Below, piece after piece: positions 7,716 to 18,100 of a stretch of 64,000 nt of DNA. The position numbers were made by a program, and so were the translations under genes. The number at the start of each line of letters is the position of its first letter. The stretch's first letter is position 1. This DNA is from Candidatus Sulfotelmatobacter sp. (GTDB lineage: Bacteria > Acidobacteriota > Terriglobia > Terriglobales > Acidobacteriaceae). The stretch is from the NCBI GenBank assembly GCA_017883385.1, contig JADGNQ010000004.1:1-64000 (forward strand), given 5' to 3'. Below the pieces are notes generated by a model. It was not told the DNA's origin, searched no databases, and saw nothing but the letters and a program-made list of their open reading frames with translations.

Positions 7716-9674
7716 TTAGTCGGACGGCGTGGCGACTGGTTCCTTCCGCTTTTCTACGGAGTCGACCGAGTACAGCATGTAGTGATCGAAGCTGTGGCGG
7801 CGATGATAGCGATGCTTGCGGAAGTCGAAATAAATTTCCGCGCTCTTTGGCAGCCAGAGAGAGACTTGCTTGTGCGGGAAGGGGACCGGGCCGTAATCCA
7901 CGATCTGGTGTTCGCTGAGCAGCAGGATCTCAGGCATGGGCCGGACCATCTCCGCTTCGATGCGCACGATTTGGAATTTGTCGGGGCTGATCCAGGCGCG
8001 CCCCTTGAGTTTGACAGGATAGATCTGGCCGCCGATGTCGTAGCTATGCATCCGGTTGGGACGGTCGTCGCGCTGTCGGAAATGTATCAGCCAGGTTGCT
8101 TGTCCGTTCCACTCTCCGAGCCCTTCACAGCGCAGCTCGAAATTGTCACGGACGTGGGGGTGAAAGACCAGAGCCAGGCTGGAAAAGCCAGTGCTGGCGA
8201 TGCCGCCAGGAAAATCGTAGAACTTCGTCACCGAAGAACGGTATTCATTTACGGCGAGGAAGCCGGGCTCGGTTTCGGCGATGGATGCGACGTAGTCGTA
8301 CTTGCGGCTTTCTGTGCCGATGGGATTGCCCACTTCGTCGAGTGTCTGATGGGTGAGATCCTCGATCGCAGCGAAGCGGGCGACGTCGTCCACGAGTTCT
8401 TCGACGCGCTTTCCGGATTCGTAGATGACTTGGCCGGCCGGGCACTCAACACCCTGCGCGAGCGATAGTTTGACGTCGTCGATGCCGGGCGGTTGCCATG
8501 CGGTCACTGCAAGCCGGGGCGCTGCCACGGCGTCCAATGCGTTTACGCCTGTGAGTTTGACCCTTGCGTCGGGATCAGCCTCCGCGAGCTTCGTGGTGGC
8601 GGGCATGTTCTCGAAGCGCGTGACGAGATCGCGAACCTGCCCGGCAACTGGATTGTGGGGCGACTGATCGAGGAACACCTTGAGGGCCTCAACTCCGTCG
8701 TGAAACTGGCCAAGATTCAGCAAGGCCTGCCCCAAAACGAGTTGGGCGGGACTGGCCGCTGTCAGGCCCTTGGTCACCGCCTTGTTCGCTTCGACCTTGG
8801 CACTCTCGTAGTTTTTCTCATGCAGGTAGGTATCGGCCAGAAGATCGTGAGACAGCCAGTTCTCCGGGTCAGCCAGAACAGCCTGCTCCAGGGCCGAGCG
8901 GGCGGCTGGATAGTTCTGTCTTTCCATCCCGGTGCGTCCCAATAGAGTGAGCGCCTGAGCGTTGTGTGGATTCAGGGTCGAGGCGCTCGCCAGGTATTTC
9001 TCGGCTTGGGCGTAATCTCTTTTCTCGAAGAAGAGATACCCCAGAAGGAAGTTGATATTCGAACTGTTGGGCGAGGATTGGTAGGCTTGGTTGAGATGTT
9101 TCTCGGCCTCTGGGAGGGAATGGGATTTGAGCGCGGAGACTGCGCGTTTGAGTTCCTTGCGAGTCTTCGGCGAAACCAGTGCGTCGGTGACGTCGAGATT
9201 GACGGCCGATGGGTCGCGTTGAAGAATAACCTCGAAGCGTTCCTGGGCCAGGCTGGTGCTGATCCGCACTTCCTGATGAGCGCTAAGGAAGCCAACCGCC
9301 GTGATCTCGGCGTCGTACACACCCAGAGGAACGTCGATGAAGACAGCCTCGGCTCCAGTTACAAGATTCTCACTGGCAGGATCCCGGCTCGTGGTTTGCC
9401 AGGTGGAGAACTGAGTCGCGGGATTCGTGAGTTTCAATACCGCCTGGCGATCAAGAAGATGTCCCGTGCGCTCTCCGAACACTTTGAAAATCACCACGGC
9501 CGTATTGGGCGCGGTGTTGTAGTCGCGCATCATGTCAGCGGTGAGTCTGCGAGAGTTGATTCCGAGAGGATCGGCGGGAACCTGGGCATGAAGTGAAACC
9601 AGCAGGCATGCGCCCAGAAGCGGCAGGATCAATGTCGGTCGCGGAACAAATCGGATAAGAGCGCGACGCGTCAT
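7716..9674 (-). CDS. Secreted tetratricopeptide-repeat protein
   Basis: About 652 residues from ATG 9674, which starts a signal peptide (MTRRALIRFVPRPTLILPLLGACLLVSLHAQ); the frame extends to 9764 but without a sensible leader. After an N-terminal beta-rich region (about 50-160, resembling a carboxypeptidase-regulatory-like domain), TPRs run from about 180 to 350 (for example NINFLLGYLFFEKRDYAQAEKYL, ENWLSHDLLADTYLHEKNYESA). The C-terminal 250 residues (GIDDVKLSLAQGVECPAGQV onward) form a conserved acidobacterial-type domain of unknown role. It is probably an exported protein-interaction scaffold. Confidence 0.75.
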   Translation of the reverse strand: MTRRALIRFVPRPTLILPLLGACLLVSLHAQVPADPLGINSRRLTADMMRDYNTAPNTAVVIFKVFGERTGHLLDRQAVLKLTNPATQFSTWQTTSRDPASENLVTGAEAVFIDVPLGVYDAEITAVGFLSAHQEVRISTSLAQERFEVILQRDPSAVNLDVTDALVSPKTRKELKRAVSALKSHSLPEAEKHLNQAYQSSPNSSNINFLLGYLFFEKRDYAQAEKYLASASTLNPHNAQALTLLGRTGMERQNYPAARSALEQAVLADPENWLSHDLLADTYLHEKNYESAKVEANKAVTKGLTAASPAQLVLGQALLNLGQFHDGVEALKVFLDQSPHNPVAGQVRDLVTRFENMPATTKLAEADPDARVKLTGVNALDAVAAPRLAVTAWQPPGIDDVKLSLAQGVECPAGQVIYESGKRVEELVDDVARFAAIEDLTHQTLDEVGNPIGTESRKYDYVASIAETEPGFLAVNEYRSSVTKFYDFPGGIASTGFSSLALVFHPHVRDNFELRCEGLGEWNGQATWLIHFRQRDDRPNRMHSYDIGGQIYPVKLKGRAWISPDKFQIVRIEAEMVRPMPEILLLSEHQIVDYGPVPFPHKQVSLWLPKSAEIYFDFRKHRYHRRHSFDHYMLYSVDSVEKRKEPVATPSD

Positions 9675-9755
9675 GGGGTTAACGGGACAGTGTGGCACAC
9701 CCCTTCCCAAGCGGTCAATGAGGCTGATGAGATAACCAAGGAAAGAAACAATCAG

Positions 9756-9776
9756 AGTGTTCAATTGTGAGCATTC
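9756..9776. promoter_or_regulatory. Candidate operator shared with 14144-14164
   Basis: This segment starts AGTGTTCAATT and ends in ATTC. It matches the segment at 14144-14164 at 18 of 21 positions, including a TTCAATT core. It lies in the divergent space between the TPR gene and the small gene at 9876. Confidence 0.35.
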
Positions 9777-9875
9777 ACCGTTTCATTCGAAATAGGATCA
9801 TGTCGTAATGAAAACTAGGGAACTCGCTGCCGGAGAGAACTATCTTGATCCTCAAGGACAAACTGGAGAAAGGTA

Positions 9876-10070
9876 ATGAGTTATAGCGAAGCAAGAAATC
9901 ACTTTGAGAAAGCCAAGAACACTACCACTGACAAAACGATCCTTGACTTGTTGGACGGCCTCAAACACCTATCACACTCGATTGAGGAGGATCTCATAAC
10001 GTTGGGGAAAAGCATCCGTGACATTCGTGACCTCCAGAACGGCAAACGAATACCGGATTCATTTACTTAA
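9876..10070 (+). CDS. Small helical protein of unknown function
   Basis: 64 residues, MSYSEARNHFEKAKNTTTDK onward, predicted almost wholly helical with no cysteine, signal or membrane segment. GGAGAAAGG lies directly upstream of the ATG at good spacing, which supports real translation. It stands alone, divergent from the TPR gene and followed by the large secreted protein. I do not recognise a family. Confidence 0.6.
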   Translation: MSYSEARNHFEKAKNTTTDKTILDLLDGLKHLSHSIEEDLITLGKSIRDIRDLQNGKRIPDSFT

Positions 10071-10316
10071 CCCACGTCCTCTTCACCGCCTCTTCCAAAG
10101 CGCCGCTGCCCCCACCCTGTCCCGATCATCCCACTTCAACGGGGTATTATTCCCGAATGTTTCTCTTGTAATCGATCCGGCTTGATAGCATAATTGCCCC
10201 CGAAAAGCAGCAAGGGACGGCATAAATTCCTCCCCCCTGGGATAGAGTCTTCCCTTCGATTTCGGTTCCCGACAGCGTCCGCTTTCCCTCGCGCTCACAG
10301 AACCGACGGAGGCGTC

Positions 10317-13300
10317 ATGAAATCACACCAGGGGCTGGCACCGCTCGCTCTCGTTCTCCTTTCGTTGTCCTTCGCTCAAACCTCAAGCGCTCAGGCCGTG
10401 CACCTGTCGCACACCAGCCTGAGTTTCTCAGGCCATGCTGTCGGCCAACCTAGCTCTCCTCTCACCGTTACGCTCGTCAATCCTGACGCTTTCACTCCTC
10501 TGTCCATCAGTTCCATCACCGCCAGCGGCGACTACTCCGAGACCGATAACTGCAATGGCTCCGTTGCGCCCTCCGGAAGTTGCACCCTGAGCATCGTTTT
10601 CAAACCGAACGCAGTCGGACTGCTCCCCGGAGTCATCACCCTGAACGACGACGCCAATGACAGCCCGCAACTCATCGCCGCAACCGGCGCCGGACTTCTC
10701 CCCGTCAACCCTTCGCCTGCAACGGTCACATTCGGCACGGTCGCCGTCGGCAGCACGAGTTCGGCTCAAACCGTCACCATCACGAACGGCTTAGCCAAGA
10801 GCGTCTCCATCAAGTTCAGCGCCAGTTCCGACTTCACTGCCGCCGCCGGCGGAACCACTCCCTGCGGTTCCTCTCTGCCCGGCAAGTCCGCTTGCACCGT
10901 CTCGGTGAAATTCGCGCCCACCGTCGCGGGCACAGTGAATGGCGCTCTCTCCATCAAGCAAAGCATCAACGCCACTCCGGCGGTCGTCCCTCTATCCGGC
11001 ACCGGCAGCGGAGGTTCTACCCCACCTCTCAGTTTCAGCCCTGGCAATGTGGCCTTCGGAAACATAGCGGCCGGAACCAGCAGCCAGAAAACCGTATCGG
11101 TCACCAACACCAGCGCCAGCACCGTGACCATCTCCGCCCTCGCCGCCAGTGGAGACTACACCGTAGCCGGTGTCTCGCCCTCTCCTTGCGGCGGCGCGCT
11201 TGCTCCCAACGGCCACTGCTCCATCGCCATCACCTTCCAGCCAACAGCCACAACCGAGGTCGACGGCGCCGTCAGCATCACCAACAACAGTTCGGTCAGA
11301 ACGCAGATACTGAATCTATCGGGAAAAGGTATTCAGGCCGTCAGCCTCTCTCCGAACAGCCTCACCTTTGCCGCCCAGCAGCAAGGGACGTCGAGTGCCC
11401 CGCAGTCCGTTACCGTCACCAACCACCTGCGTACCCCGCTCACGCTTAACAGTACGAGTCTCACCGGCGGCTACAGCATGACCACGAATTGCGGGAACAC
11501 TCTCGCGGCCTCGGCGACCTGCACCATCGCCGTCACTTTCACTCCCATCGCCAAATCTGGCGCGGTCAACGGCACTCTCACCATCAACTCCAGCGCTCCA
11601 TCCAGTCCGGTCCTGCTGCAACTGCACGGACAGTCGACAGGCTCGCTCACCCGCTTCGCCTATGTCGCCAACCGCGGAGACAATACCATCTCCATGTACA
11701 CGGTCAATCTTCACACCGGACAACTCCGTTCCAACGGATACGTGCTCGCGGCGCAACAACCGAACACGATCACGGTCGCGCCCTCGAACAAGTTCGCCTA
11801 CGTGGTGAACTCCCAGGACAACACCGTTTCCGTATTCGCCATCGATTCCGCCACCGGCTTCTTGACGCAAAACAGCGCCCTCACCGTTGCCACAGGCTCC
11901 ATCCCCACATCTCTCAGCCTGACTCCTTCCGGAACTTTCGCCTACGTCTCCAACGACGACGGCACTGTATCCGGCTACGCCGTCGACGCCGGCACCGGAG
12001 CTTTGACGGCCGCTCCAGGTTCGCCGTTCCCTGCCGGCAACAATCCGTACTCAGTTGCGGTGTCGCCCTCAGGCAACTTCGTCTACGTTGACAACCTGGG
12101 AGACGCCACGGTCTCCGCATTCCAGATCGATGCTTCCACCGGCGCATTGACCCAGATCGTCGGGTCCCCTTTTCCCGCCGGCACGCTGCCCGCGGGTATA
12201 GTCGTCGACCCGTCCGGCAAGTTCGCCTATGTCGTCAATTTTTTCGATAACACAATCTCTGCTTACCAGATCAACGCCTCTACAGGAGCGCTAGTTCAAG
12301 TCCCAGGCTCGCCATACCCAACTGGTACCGAGCCGGATGGCGTCGCCATCGACAATTCCGGACGCTACGTTTTTGTCGCCAATGGATTCGGCGGCAGCGT
12401 TTCCGTGTACAGCATCAATCTCAGTACCGGCGCTCTCGCCACCGTTCCCGGTTCGCCGTTCGCCACTCCCGGCAACGATCCCTTCAGCGTCACCGTGGAC
12501 GCCACGAATCAGTTCGTGTATGTCGGCGATCCCGGCTTCGACAATGTTTCCACTTTCGCGCTGAACGGCGCCACCGGTGCTCTGGCCCTGGTAGCGATTG
12601 CTCCCACGAGGGTCTCGCCCTACGCCGCCGCCGTGGTTGCCGGTCCGGCTCCCATTGCATACCTGCCCAAGTTTGCCTACGCGACCGACACCCCCGATCA
12701 AAGGGCTGACGCGTATCTCGTCGGTACGGTTACCGGCGAATTGTCGAACATCTCGGCTACTCCCACCGGTGGCTATCCTTACTCGGTCTCTGCGGATCCC
12801 TTCGGTCGATGGGCCTTCGCCGTCAACCAGGGCACTCAGACCATATCTGTCTACAGCATCGATCCCGTCACCGGTTCCTTGACCCCGGTTCCCGGTTCTC
12901 CGTTCCCCGCTGACGTGGGCGCCTTTATCGGTGCCGTCGATCCCTCGGGCCGGTTCCTGTTTGTCAGCGCTGACCCCAATGTTTCTGCCTACACAATCGA
13001 TCAGGCGAGCGGAGCGCTTACTCCGGTTCCCGGTTCGCCATTTCCCGGCAGTGGGGTAGCGCCGATATCTCTTGCTGTCGATCCCTCGGGCAGATTCCTC
13101 TATCTTGCCGACACCGGCACTTCCATTACGCCTTCCACCGTGTCCGCTCTTGCCATCAATCCCGTGACTGGAGCCTTAACCGCCGTTCCCGGATCGCCGT
13201 TTCCTGCCGGCACCGAGCCCTTTTCCGTGGTCGTGGAGGCCTCCGGCCGATTTGTCTACGTAGCCAACGCGGGGGATAGCTCCATCTGTGCCTACTCCAT

Positions 13301-13691
13301 CAATCCGGCGAGCGGAGCCTTGACAGCGATCGGTTCTCCCCTTCCAGCCAGCGGTGTCGAAACGCTGGCCGTGCATCCCTTCGGGTCCTTTCTATATGCG
13401 ACTCTTGTCCCCCAAACCACCAACAACACCATCGGAGGCTACTCCATCAATCCCGTTACCGGATCTTTGACGGAAATTCCCGGCTCTCCCTTTGCCACCG
13501 GCGAGCAGCCTGAGTGGGTGGCCATTGATCCATCCGGCAAGTTCCTCTATGCGCCCAACGCAAACGACAGAGACTTCAACAGTATCTTCGAATACTCCAT
13601 CGATCCGGCCAGCGGAGCCCTGAGCCAGTTCGACGTTTTCAATCCAGCGCAATACCCCGGGGTCATGACCGTAACCGGCGTCTACCATTGA
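10317..13691 (+). CDS. Secreted choice-of-anchor-D / beta-propeller repeat protein
   Basis: About 1124 residues from ATG 10317 (GGAGG upstream; signal peptide MKSHQGLAPLALVLLSLSFAQTSSA). Residues about 25-440 hold four Ig-like choice-of-anchor-D (ASH/HYDIN-type) domains, each with VSxTNxxxxxxTISSxxxSGDY and SCTISITFxPT signatures. Residues about 445 to the end are a lactonase/YncE-type beta-propeller region whose units read roughly 'GALTxVPGSPFPAGTxPxSVAVDPSGRFVYVAN', repeated a dozen or more times. It is exported and probably an extracellular structural or binding protein; no catalytic residues can be assigned. The high internal repetition makes assembly or copy-number variation plausible. 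Confidence 0.82.
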   Translation: MKSHQGLAPLALVLLSLSFAQTSSAQAVHLSHTSLSFSGHAVGQPSSPLTVTLVNPDAFTPLSISSITASGDYSETDNCNGSVAPSGSCTLSIVFKPNAVGLLPGVITLNDDANDSPQLIAATGAGLLPVNPSPATVTFGTVAVGSTSSAQTVTITNGLAKSVSIKFSASSDFTAAAGGTTPCGSSLPGKSACTVSVKFAPTVAGTVNGALSIKQSINATPAVVPLSGTGSGGSTPPLSFSPGNVAFGNIAAGTSSQKTVSVTNTSASTVTISALAASGDYTVAGVSPSPCGGALAPNGHCSIAITFQPTATTEVDGAVSITNNSSVRTQILNLSGKGIQAVSLSPNSLTFAAQQQGTSSAPQSVTVTNHLRTPLTLNSTSLTGGYSMTTNCGNTLAASATCTIAVTFTPIAKSGAVNGTLTINSSAPSSPVLLQLHGQSTGSLTRFAYVANRGDNTISMYTVNLHTGQLRSNGYVLAAQQPNTITVAPSNKFAYVVNSQDNTVSVFAIDSATGFLTQNSALTVATGSIPTSLSLTPSGTFAYVSNDDGTVSGYAVDAGTGALTAAPGSPFPAGNNPYSVAVSPSGNFVYVDNLGDATVSAFQIDASTGALTQIVGSPFPAGTLPAGIVVDPSGKFAYVVNFFDNTISAYQINASTGALVQVPGSPYPTGTEPDGVAIDNSGRYVFVANGFGGSVSVYSINLSTGALATVPGSPFATPGNDPFSVTVDATNQFVYVGDPGFDNVSTFALNGATGALALVAIAPTRVSPYAAAVVAGPAPIAYLPKFAYATDTPDQRADAYLVGTVTGELSNISATPTGGYPYSVSADPFGRWAFAVNQGTQTISVYSIDPVTGSLTPVPGSPFPADVGAFIGAVDPSGRFLFVSADPNVSAYTIDQASGALTPVPGSPFPGSGVAPISLAVDPSGRFLYLADTGTSITPSTVSALAINPVTGALTAVPGSPFPAGTEPFSVVVEASGRFVYVANAGDSSICAYSINPASGALTAIGSPLPASGVETLAVHPFGSFLYATLVPQTTNNTIGGYSINPVTGSLTEIPGSPFATGEQPEWVAIDPSGKFLYAPNANDRDFNSIFEYSIDPASGALSQFDVFNPAQYPGVMTVTGVYH

Positions 13692-13770
13692 CCGGAACCT
13701 TCATCGCTCACGGAGGGGATCGCCGGTTGCCCGGCTTTCGCCGTTCTTCGAAAGGTGGGAACTTCTCCAA

Positions 13771-13881
13771 CTAGACGCTACTCGGTTGCATCACCGTGAT
13801 TCCGTTGTAACGGCTGAAGTCCGTGACGTTAAGCGTGAGTATGTGCCTCACACCATGAACCCGCATAGCCGCCATGAACCC
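13771..13881 (-). pseudogene. C-terminal remnant of a VapC-type PIN-domain toxin
   Basis: The minus strand reads FMAAMRVHGVRHILTLNV, then TDFSRYNGITVMQPSSV and a stop. This matches the C-terminal part of PIN-domain toxins (HGxxHILTxNxxDFxRYxGITVxxP), in which the aspartate of the DF pair belongs to the acidic cluster. The rest of the toxin and any antitoxin are absent upstream, so it is a decayed fragment. The remaining 13692-14220 gap holds a GGCCG...CGGCC hairpin near 13977-14005 with a T run on the minus strand, and another hairpin at 14061-14080. Confidence 0.6.
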
Positions 13882-14060
13882 GGAGAAGGTTCGTAAAGAA
13901 ATCAGCGACCTGGTACGGAAAGAGTTCTTCCCAGGCTTCCCGTCGACAGGAGGCTCTTCATCGAGCGGCTAAACAAAAAGGGCCGAACTCTTGGTGAGTC
14001 CGGCCAAAAATGTGCATTTGTCAGAACAGCTACCTGAGGTGAGGTGGGTTGTTAGGGCCA

Positions 14061-14080
14061 ATGTCGGCTTTTTCCGACAT
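14061..14080. other. Perfect hairpin upstream of the response regulator
   Basis: ATGTCGG and CCGACAT pair around a CTTTTT loop. No T run follows, so it is not a terminator. It could be an operator or part of the leader of the gene at 14221. Confidence 0.35.
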
Positions 14081-14143
14081 GAACCATGACTGTCCCTTAG
14101 GTATTTTCCGCTTGAAATACAATATATGTTGACCATCTTAACA

Positions 14144-14164
14144 AGTGTTCAATTTTGAACGTTC
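14144..14164. promoter_or_regulatory. Candidate operator: GTTCAA-TT-TTGAAC palindrome
   Basis: A perfect 6-bp inverted repeat (14147-14160) lies about 60 bases before the response-regulator start. The longer surrounding segment matches 9756-9776 at 18 of 21 positions. Confidence 0.4.
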
Positions 14165-14220
14165 CGTAAAATAGTTATAGGTCACACTGGTATCTGGTTC
14201 GAGAAGAGAGGTGGTGCTGT

Positions 14221-15075
14221 TTGGCTCCGACCGAACACCCTATTCCCCAAAAGGTCCTGCTTGTAGATGACGACGAATCCGTTCGCGTCATGATGACGAT
14301 GACCCTGGAACGCAAAGGGTTTGACGTGACCGCTGCTTCTAACGTGACCGAGGCTTTGCGGCTCATCACGACTGACACCTTCGATGCGCTCATCACCGAC
14401 CTGCACATGCCCAACCCCAGTGACGGGTTCGCCGTGATCACCGCGATGCGCCACTCCCAGCCCAACGCACTTACCGTGTTAGTAAGTGGATACCCCGACG
14501 TGCAGGGCGCCATGGGCGCGCTCCTGCTCGAAGCCGACGAAATCCTGGTGAAACCCTTCGAAGTTGCGACCCTCGCGGAGCTTCTTCGCGAAAAAATGAC
14601 GAATCGCAAACCTGCCGCTCGTGTGGAAAAGGAAAGAGTCGCCGCGATCCTACAGCGTTGTATGCACAGTGTCGTCGAAGACTGGCTTGCGCGCGCAAAA
14701 CAGAGCAAGGAACTGAATCACCTTTTACTGAGTGACGAGCAGCGTACGGGACATCTTCCCAAGCTGGTCGAAGACCTGATTGTCCGGCTCATGAAACCCA
14801 GCGCCACCTCGAAGGACAGCGATGCTATCTCTTCCGACGCGGCTGTAGCCCATGGCATGCTGCGATATCTGCAGGGCTACACTCCCGCGATGCTGGTACA
14901 CGAATCGCGGATACTCCAGGTAACTCTCTTCGGAACTCTGCAAAGCAATGTGAGCCTTCTCGACTTTAGCCTGCTGTTACCCGATGTTATGACCATCGCC
15001 GACGAAGTGGACGCGCAGTTGACCCAGTCCATGGAAAGCTACATGAACACCATGCGGCAATCGTCTGCAGCCTAG
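14221..15075 (+). CDS. Response regulator with C-terminal RsbRD-N-like domain
   Basis: 284 residues. The only sensible start is TTG 14221, since the receiver fold begins ten residues later; GAGAGG lies about a dozen bases upstream. The receiver domain (about 10-125) has the acidic pair D16-D17, phospho-acceptor D60 in ALITDLHMP, S89 in LVSGYP and K111 in ILVKPF. Residues about 135-280 form an all-helical domain resembling the RsbRD N-terminal/stressosome-type sensor domain (WLARAKQSKELNHLLLSDEQR onward). It has no DNA-binding or enzymatic output, so it probably signals by protein contact. It converges with the GGDEF-EAL gene, but no histidine kinase is adjacent. Confidence 0.8.
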   Translation: MAPTEHPIPQKVLLVDDDESVRVMMTMTLERKGFDVTAASNVTEALRLITTDTFDALITDLHMPNPSDGFAVITAMRHSQPNALTVLVSGYPDVQGAMGALLLEADEILVKPFEVATLAELLREKMTNRKPAARVEKERVAAILQRCMHSVVEDWLARAKQSKELNHLLLSDEQRTGHLPKLVEDLIVRLMKPSATSKDSDAISSDAAVAHGMLRYLQGYTPAMLVHESRILQVTLFGTLQSNVSLLDFSLLLPDVMTIADEVDAQLTQSMESYMNTMRQSSAA

Positions 15076-15115
15076 TTAAAACCAGATTGATTTGGGATGC
15101 GTAACGCGGGAGATG

Positions 15116-18100
15116 TTACACCCCTGTTTTTGCTGACAAGGCGCGCCCTGCGCCGCCTCGTAGTTTTTCGGGTACCTTGTCCACCGCCAGGGGCTTGCTG
15201 AAGTAGTACCCTTGAATCTCGTCGCACTGATTCGCCCGCAGGAACGACAGTTGCGCCTCGTTTTCCACGCCTTCCGCAATGACTCTGAGATTGAGGCTTT
15301 TGGCCATGCTGATGATTGCGGTTGTGATCGCTGCGTCATCCGGCTTCACCTCGACATCTCGGATAAATGAGCGGTCGATCTTGAGCCGGTTGACCTGAAA
15401 CTGCCGCAAGTAGCTGAAACTGGAATAGCCAGTGCCGAAGTCATCAATCGCCAGCGTCACCCCCATCGCCTTCAGTTCCTGAACCACGGATAGCACCAAG
15501 TCAGGATTCGCCAACAGTAAGCTTTCCGTTAGCTCCAGTTCGAGGTATTGCGCGGCGAGGCCAGTGTCGCGGAGCACGCTTCGAACGAGTTCGCAAAAGC
15601 CCTCCTGACGAAACTGGACCGCCGATACATTGACTGCCACGGTCACAGCAGGCAGACCATCCTCTTGCCATTTCCGCGCTTGCGAACAGGCTGTCCTGAG
15701 CACCCATTCACCGATGGGTACGATCAGTCCACTGTTTTCGGCAATGCGTATGAACCTGTCCGGAGGCACAAGGCCCAGGTCCGGGTGCTGCCAGCGCAGG
15801 AGCGCTTCCAATCCAGTGATCCGTCCACTGGCAATTTCCATCTGCGGCTGGTACATCAGAAAGAGCTCGTTCTTGTCGAGTGCCAGGCGCAAGCGGTTCT
15901 CCAGAGTCAATCGCTCCACCACCTCAGCATTCATGTCCTCCGCGAAAAACTTGACGTTGTTGCGCCCGCTTTCCTTGGCGCTGTACATGGCAGCGTCGCC
16001 GTTCTTGATCAGCGTCTCGCAGTCCGCGCCATGTTCCGGAAAGAGGCTGACGCCGATGCTGCAACGAACACTGAGGGAATGCCCCTGGACCTCAAATTCC
16101 GCGGTCATCATATTCACAATCCGCTCAGCCGCAATGGCCGCGCCGGAGACATCGATCAGGCCCGTCAGCACGATCAGGAATTCGTCTCCTCCAACCCGAG
16201 CCACGGTGTCCTGATCCCGCGCCAACGTCCTGAGCCGCTCTGCAACTTTTTGCAGAAGAAGATCGCCGACCGAGTGCCCGAGCGAGTCGTTGATATCTTT
16301 AAACCGGTCCAGATTGAGGAACAGAAGGGCGACTTTTTCGTTCCGCCGGCGAGCATTGGCAAGAGCCTTGGCCAGGCGATCCTGAAGAAGAACCCGATTG
16401 GGTAATCCCGTCAGCGCATCGTAGTATGCCAGGAACTGGATTCGTTCCTCGGCGAGTTTGCGATCGGTGATGTCGCGAAAGTACCAGATCCTTCCCCGAT
16501 AGCATCCTTTCGAGTCCACCAGAGGCGCGGAGTACCGGTCGAAGATCGTTCCGTTCTTGAATCGGATCTCATCCCTGCTCTTTTCGTCCCGATGCGTGTT
16601 GAGATACTTGACCCTCTCGACGAAGTCGGCGGGGCCTTCGATCTTGTCCGCCACGTGCCTCAGCACAATACGATCGTCGCCGGTGCTCAGCAGTTCCTCC
16701 GGTATTTCGAAATGGAGCGCAAACTGCTTGTTTGCGAGAACGATGTGATCGGACTCGTCCACGACCAGGATGCCGTCGATGGTCGTCTCCGTTTGTGCCT
16801 CCAGCAGGGCAGTTTTGAATGACAGCGCTTCCTCGGCCTTCTTGCGGCCGGTAATGTCTTGCTTGATGGCAATGAAGTATCGATTCGCCGGATTGCGAAC
16901 GTCCCGCGTTACAGGCGTGATCGTCATCTCTTCGGTGTAGGTTGTGCCGTCCTTCCGCCGGTTGACAATCTCGCCTTTCCAGACCATGCCTGACGAAATG
17001 GTCGACCAAAGATCGGCATAGAAAGTTCCGGCCTGCAGTCCGGATTTCAAGACGCGAGCGTTCTTGCCCAATACTTCTTCCGCGGTGTAGCCAGTCATCG
17101 TCGTGAACGCACGATTGACCCACACGATGTTGCCTTCGTAGTCGGTGATGACGATTGCATTGGCCGCCGCTTCAAGGGCTGCGGATTGCAATTTCAGTTG
17201 CTCTTCAGAACGTTTATGCAGAGTGATGTCGCGAGCAATGGTCGAGGCTCCTGTGATTCGTCCGGTTGCGTCTCTTATCGGCGAAATAGACATGGACATG
17301 TCTAGAAGAGAGCCGGTCTTGGTGAGTCGTTGAGTCTCCAGGCACTCGATTGACTGTCCACTCGCGATCCGCTCCATGAGGGCTCGCATCTCGGGGTGCT
17401 TCTCAACGGGGAACAGGAAGCATAAGTCTCGGCCGACCACTTCAGCCGCCGTGTAGCCATACATCTTCTCCGCCGCCCGGTTCCAACTCGTGATCACGCC
17501 GTCCATGTTTTTCCCGATGATGGCGTCGTCCGAGAACTCCACGATGGATGCCAGCCTCTCCACCGTTTCTTCTGCCCTCTTGCGCTCGGTAACATCACGC
17601 GCTGCCACCAACTCGGCTTCGATTCCATGAAAGTCCACGTCATGCGCGACAATCTCGACATCGATGATTGCGCTGTTCTTCTTCCGATGTCTCCAGGTCG
17701 TGGGTTCCTGCAGTCCGTGGACTGGGTTGGCGGTCGCTGCCAACAGATCAGGAATGTCTTCCTCGGGCCTGATGTCCGCAATGGTCATCGCCAGGAATTC
17801 CTGACGTGAAAAACCATACTGTCGAGACGCCGCTTCATTCACTGCCAGAAACTTGAGAGTTTTGCGTTCAAAAACCCACATCGGAACCGGATTGCTGTCA
17901 AACAGGAGCCGATACTGAATCTCCGACTGGCGCAACGCGCCTTCCGCTTCCTTCTGGAGAACTGCGAAAGTAACGAGGGCAGCCACTAACGAGGCGAACA
18001 GAATCGTGACGGCATTGCTTGCAAAGATCGACGTCCCCGGATAAAGGGCGTGCTTGGCTGCTTCAAAAGCCAGAATGATGCAGCCGGATGCAGCCGCCGC

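Noticed and set aside
13873-13971. Short plus-strand frame MNPEKVRKEISDLVRKEFF
   Set aside because: It has no ribosome site and partly overlaps the VapC remnant on the other strand; too short to support.
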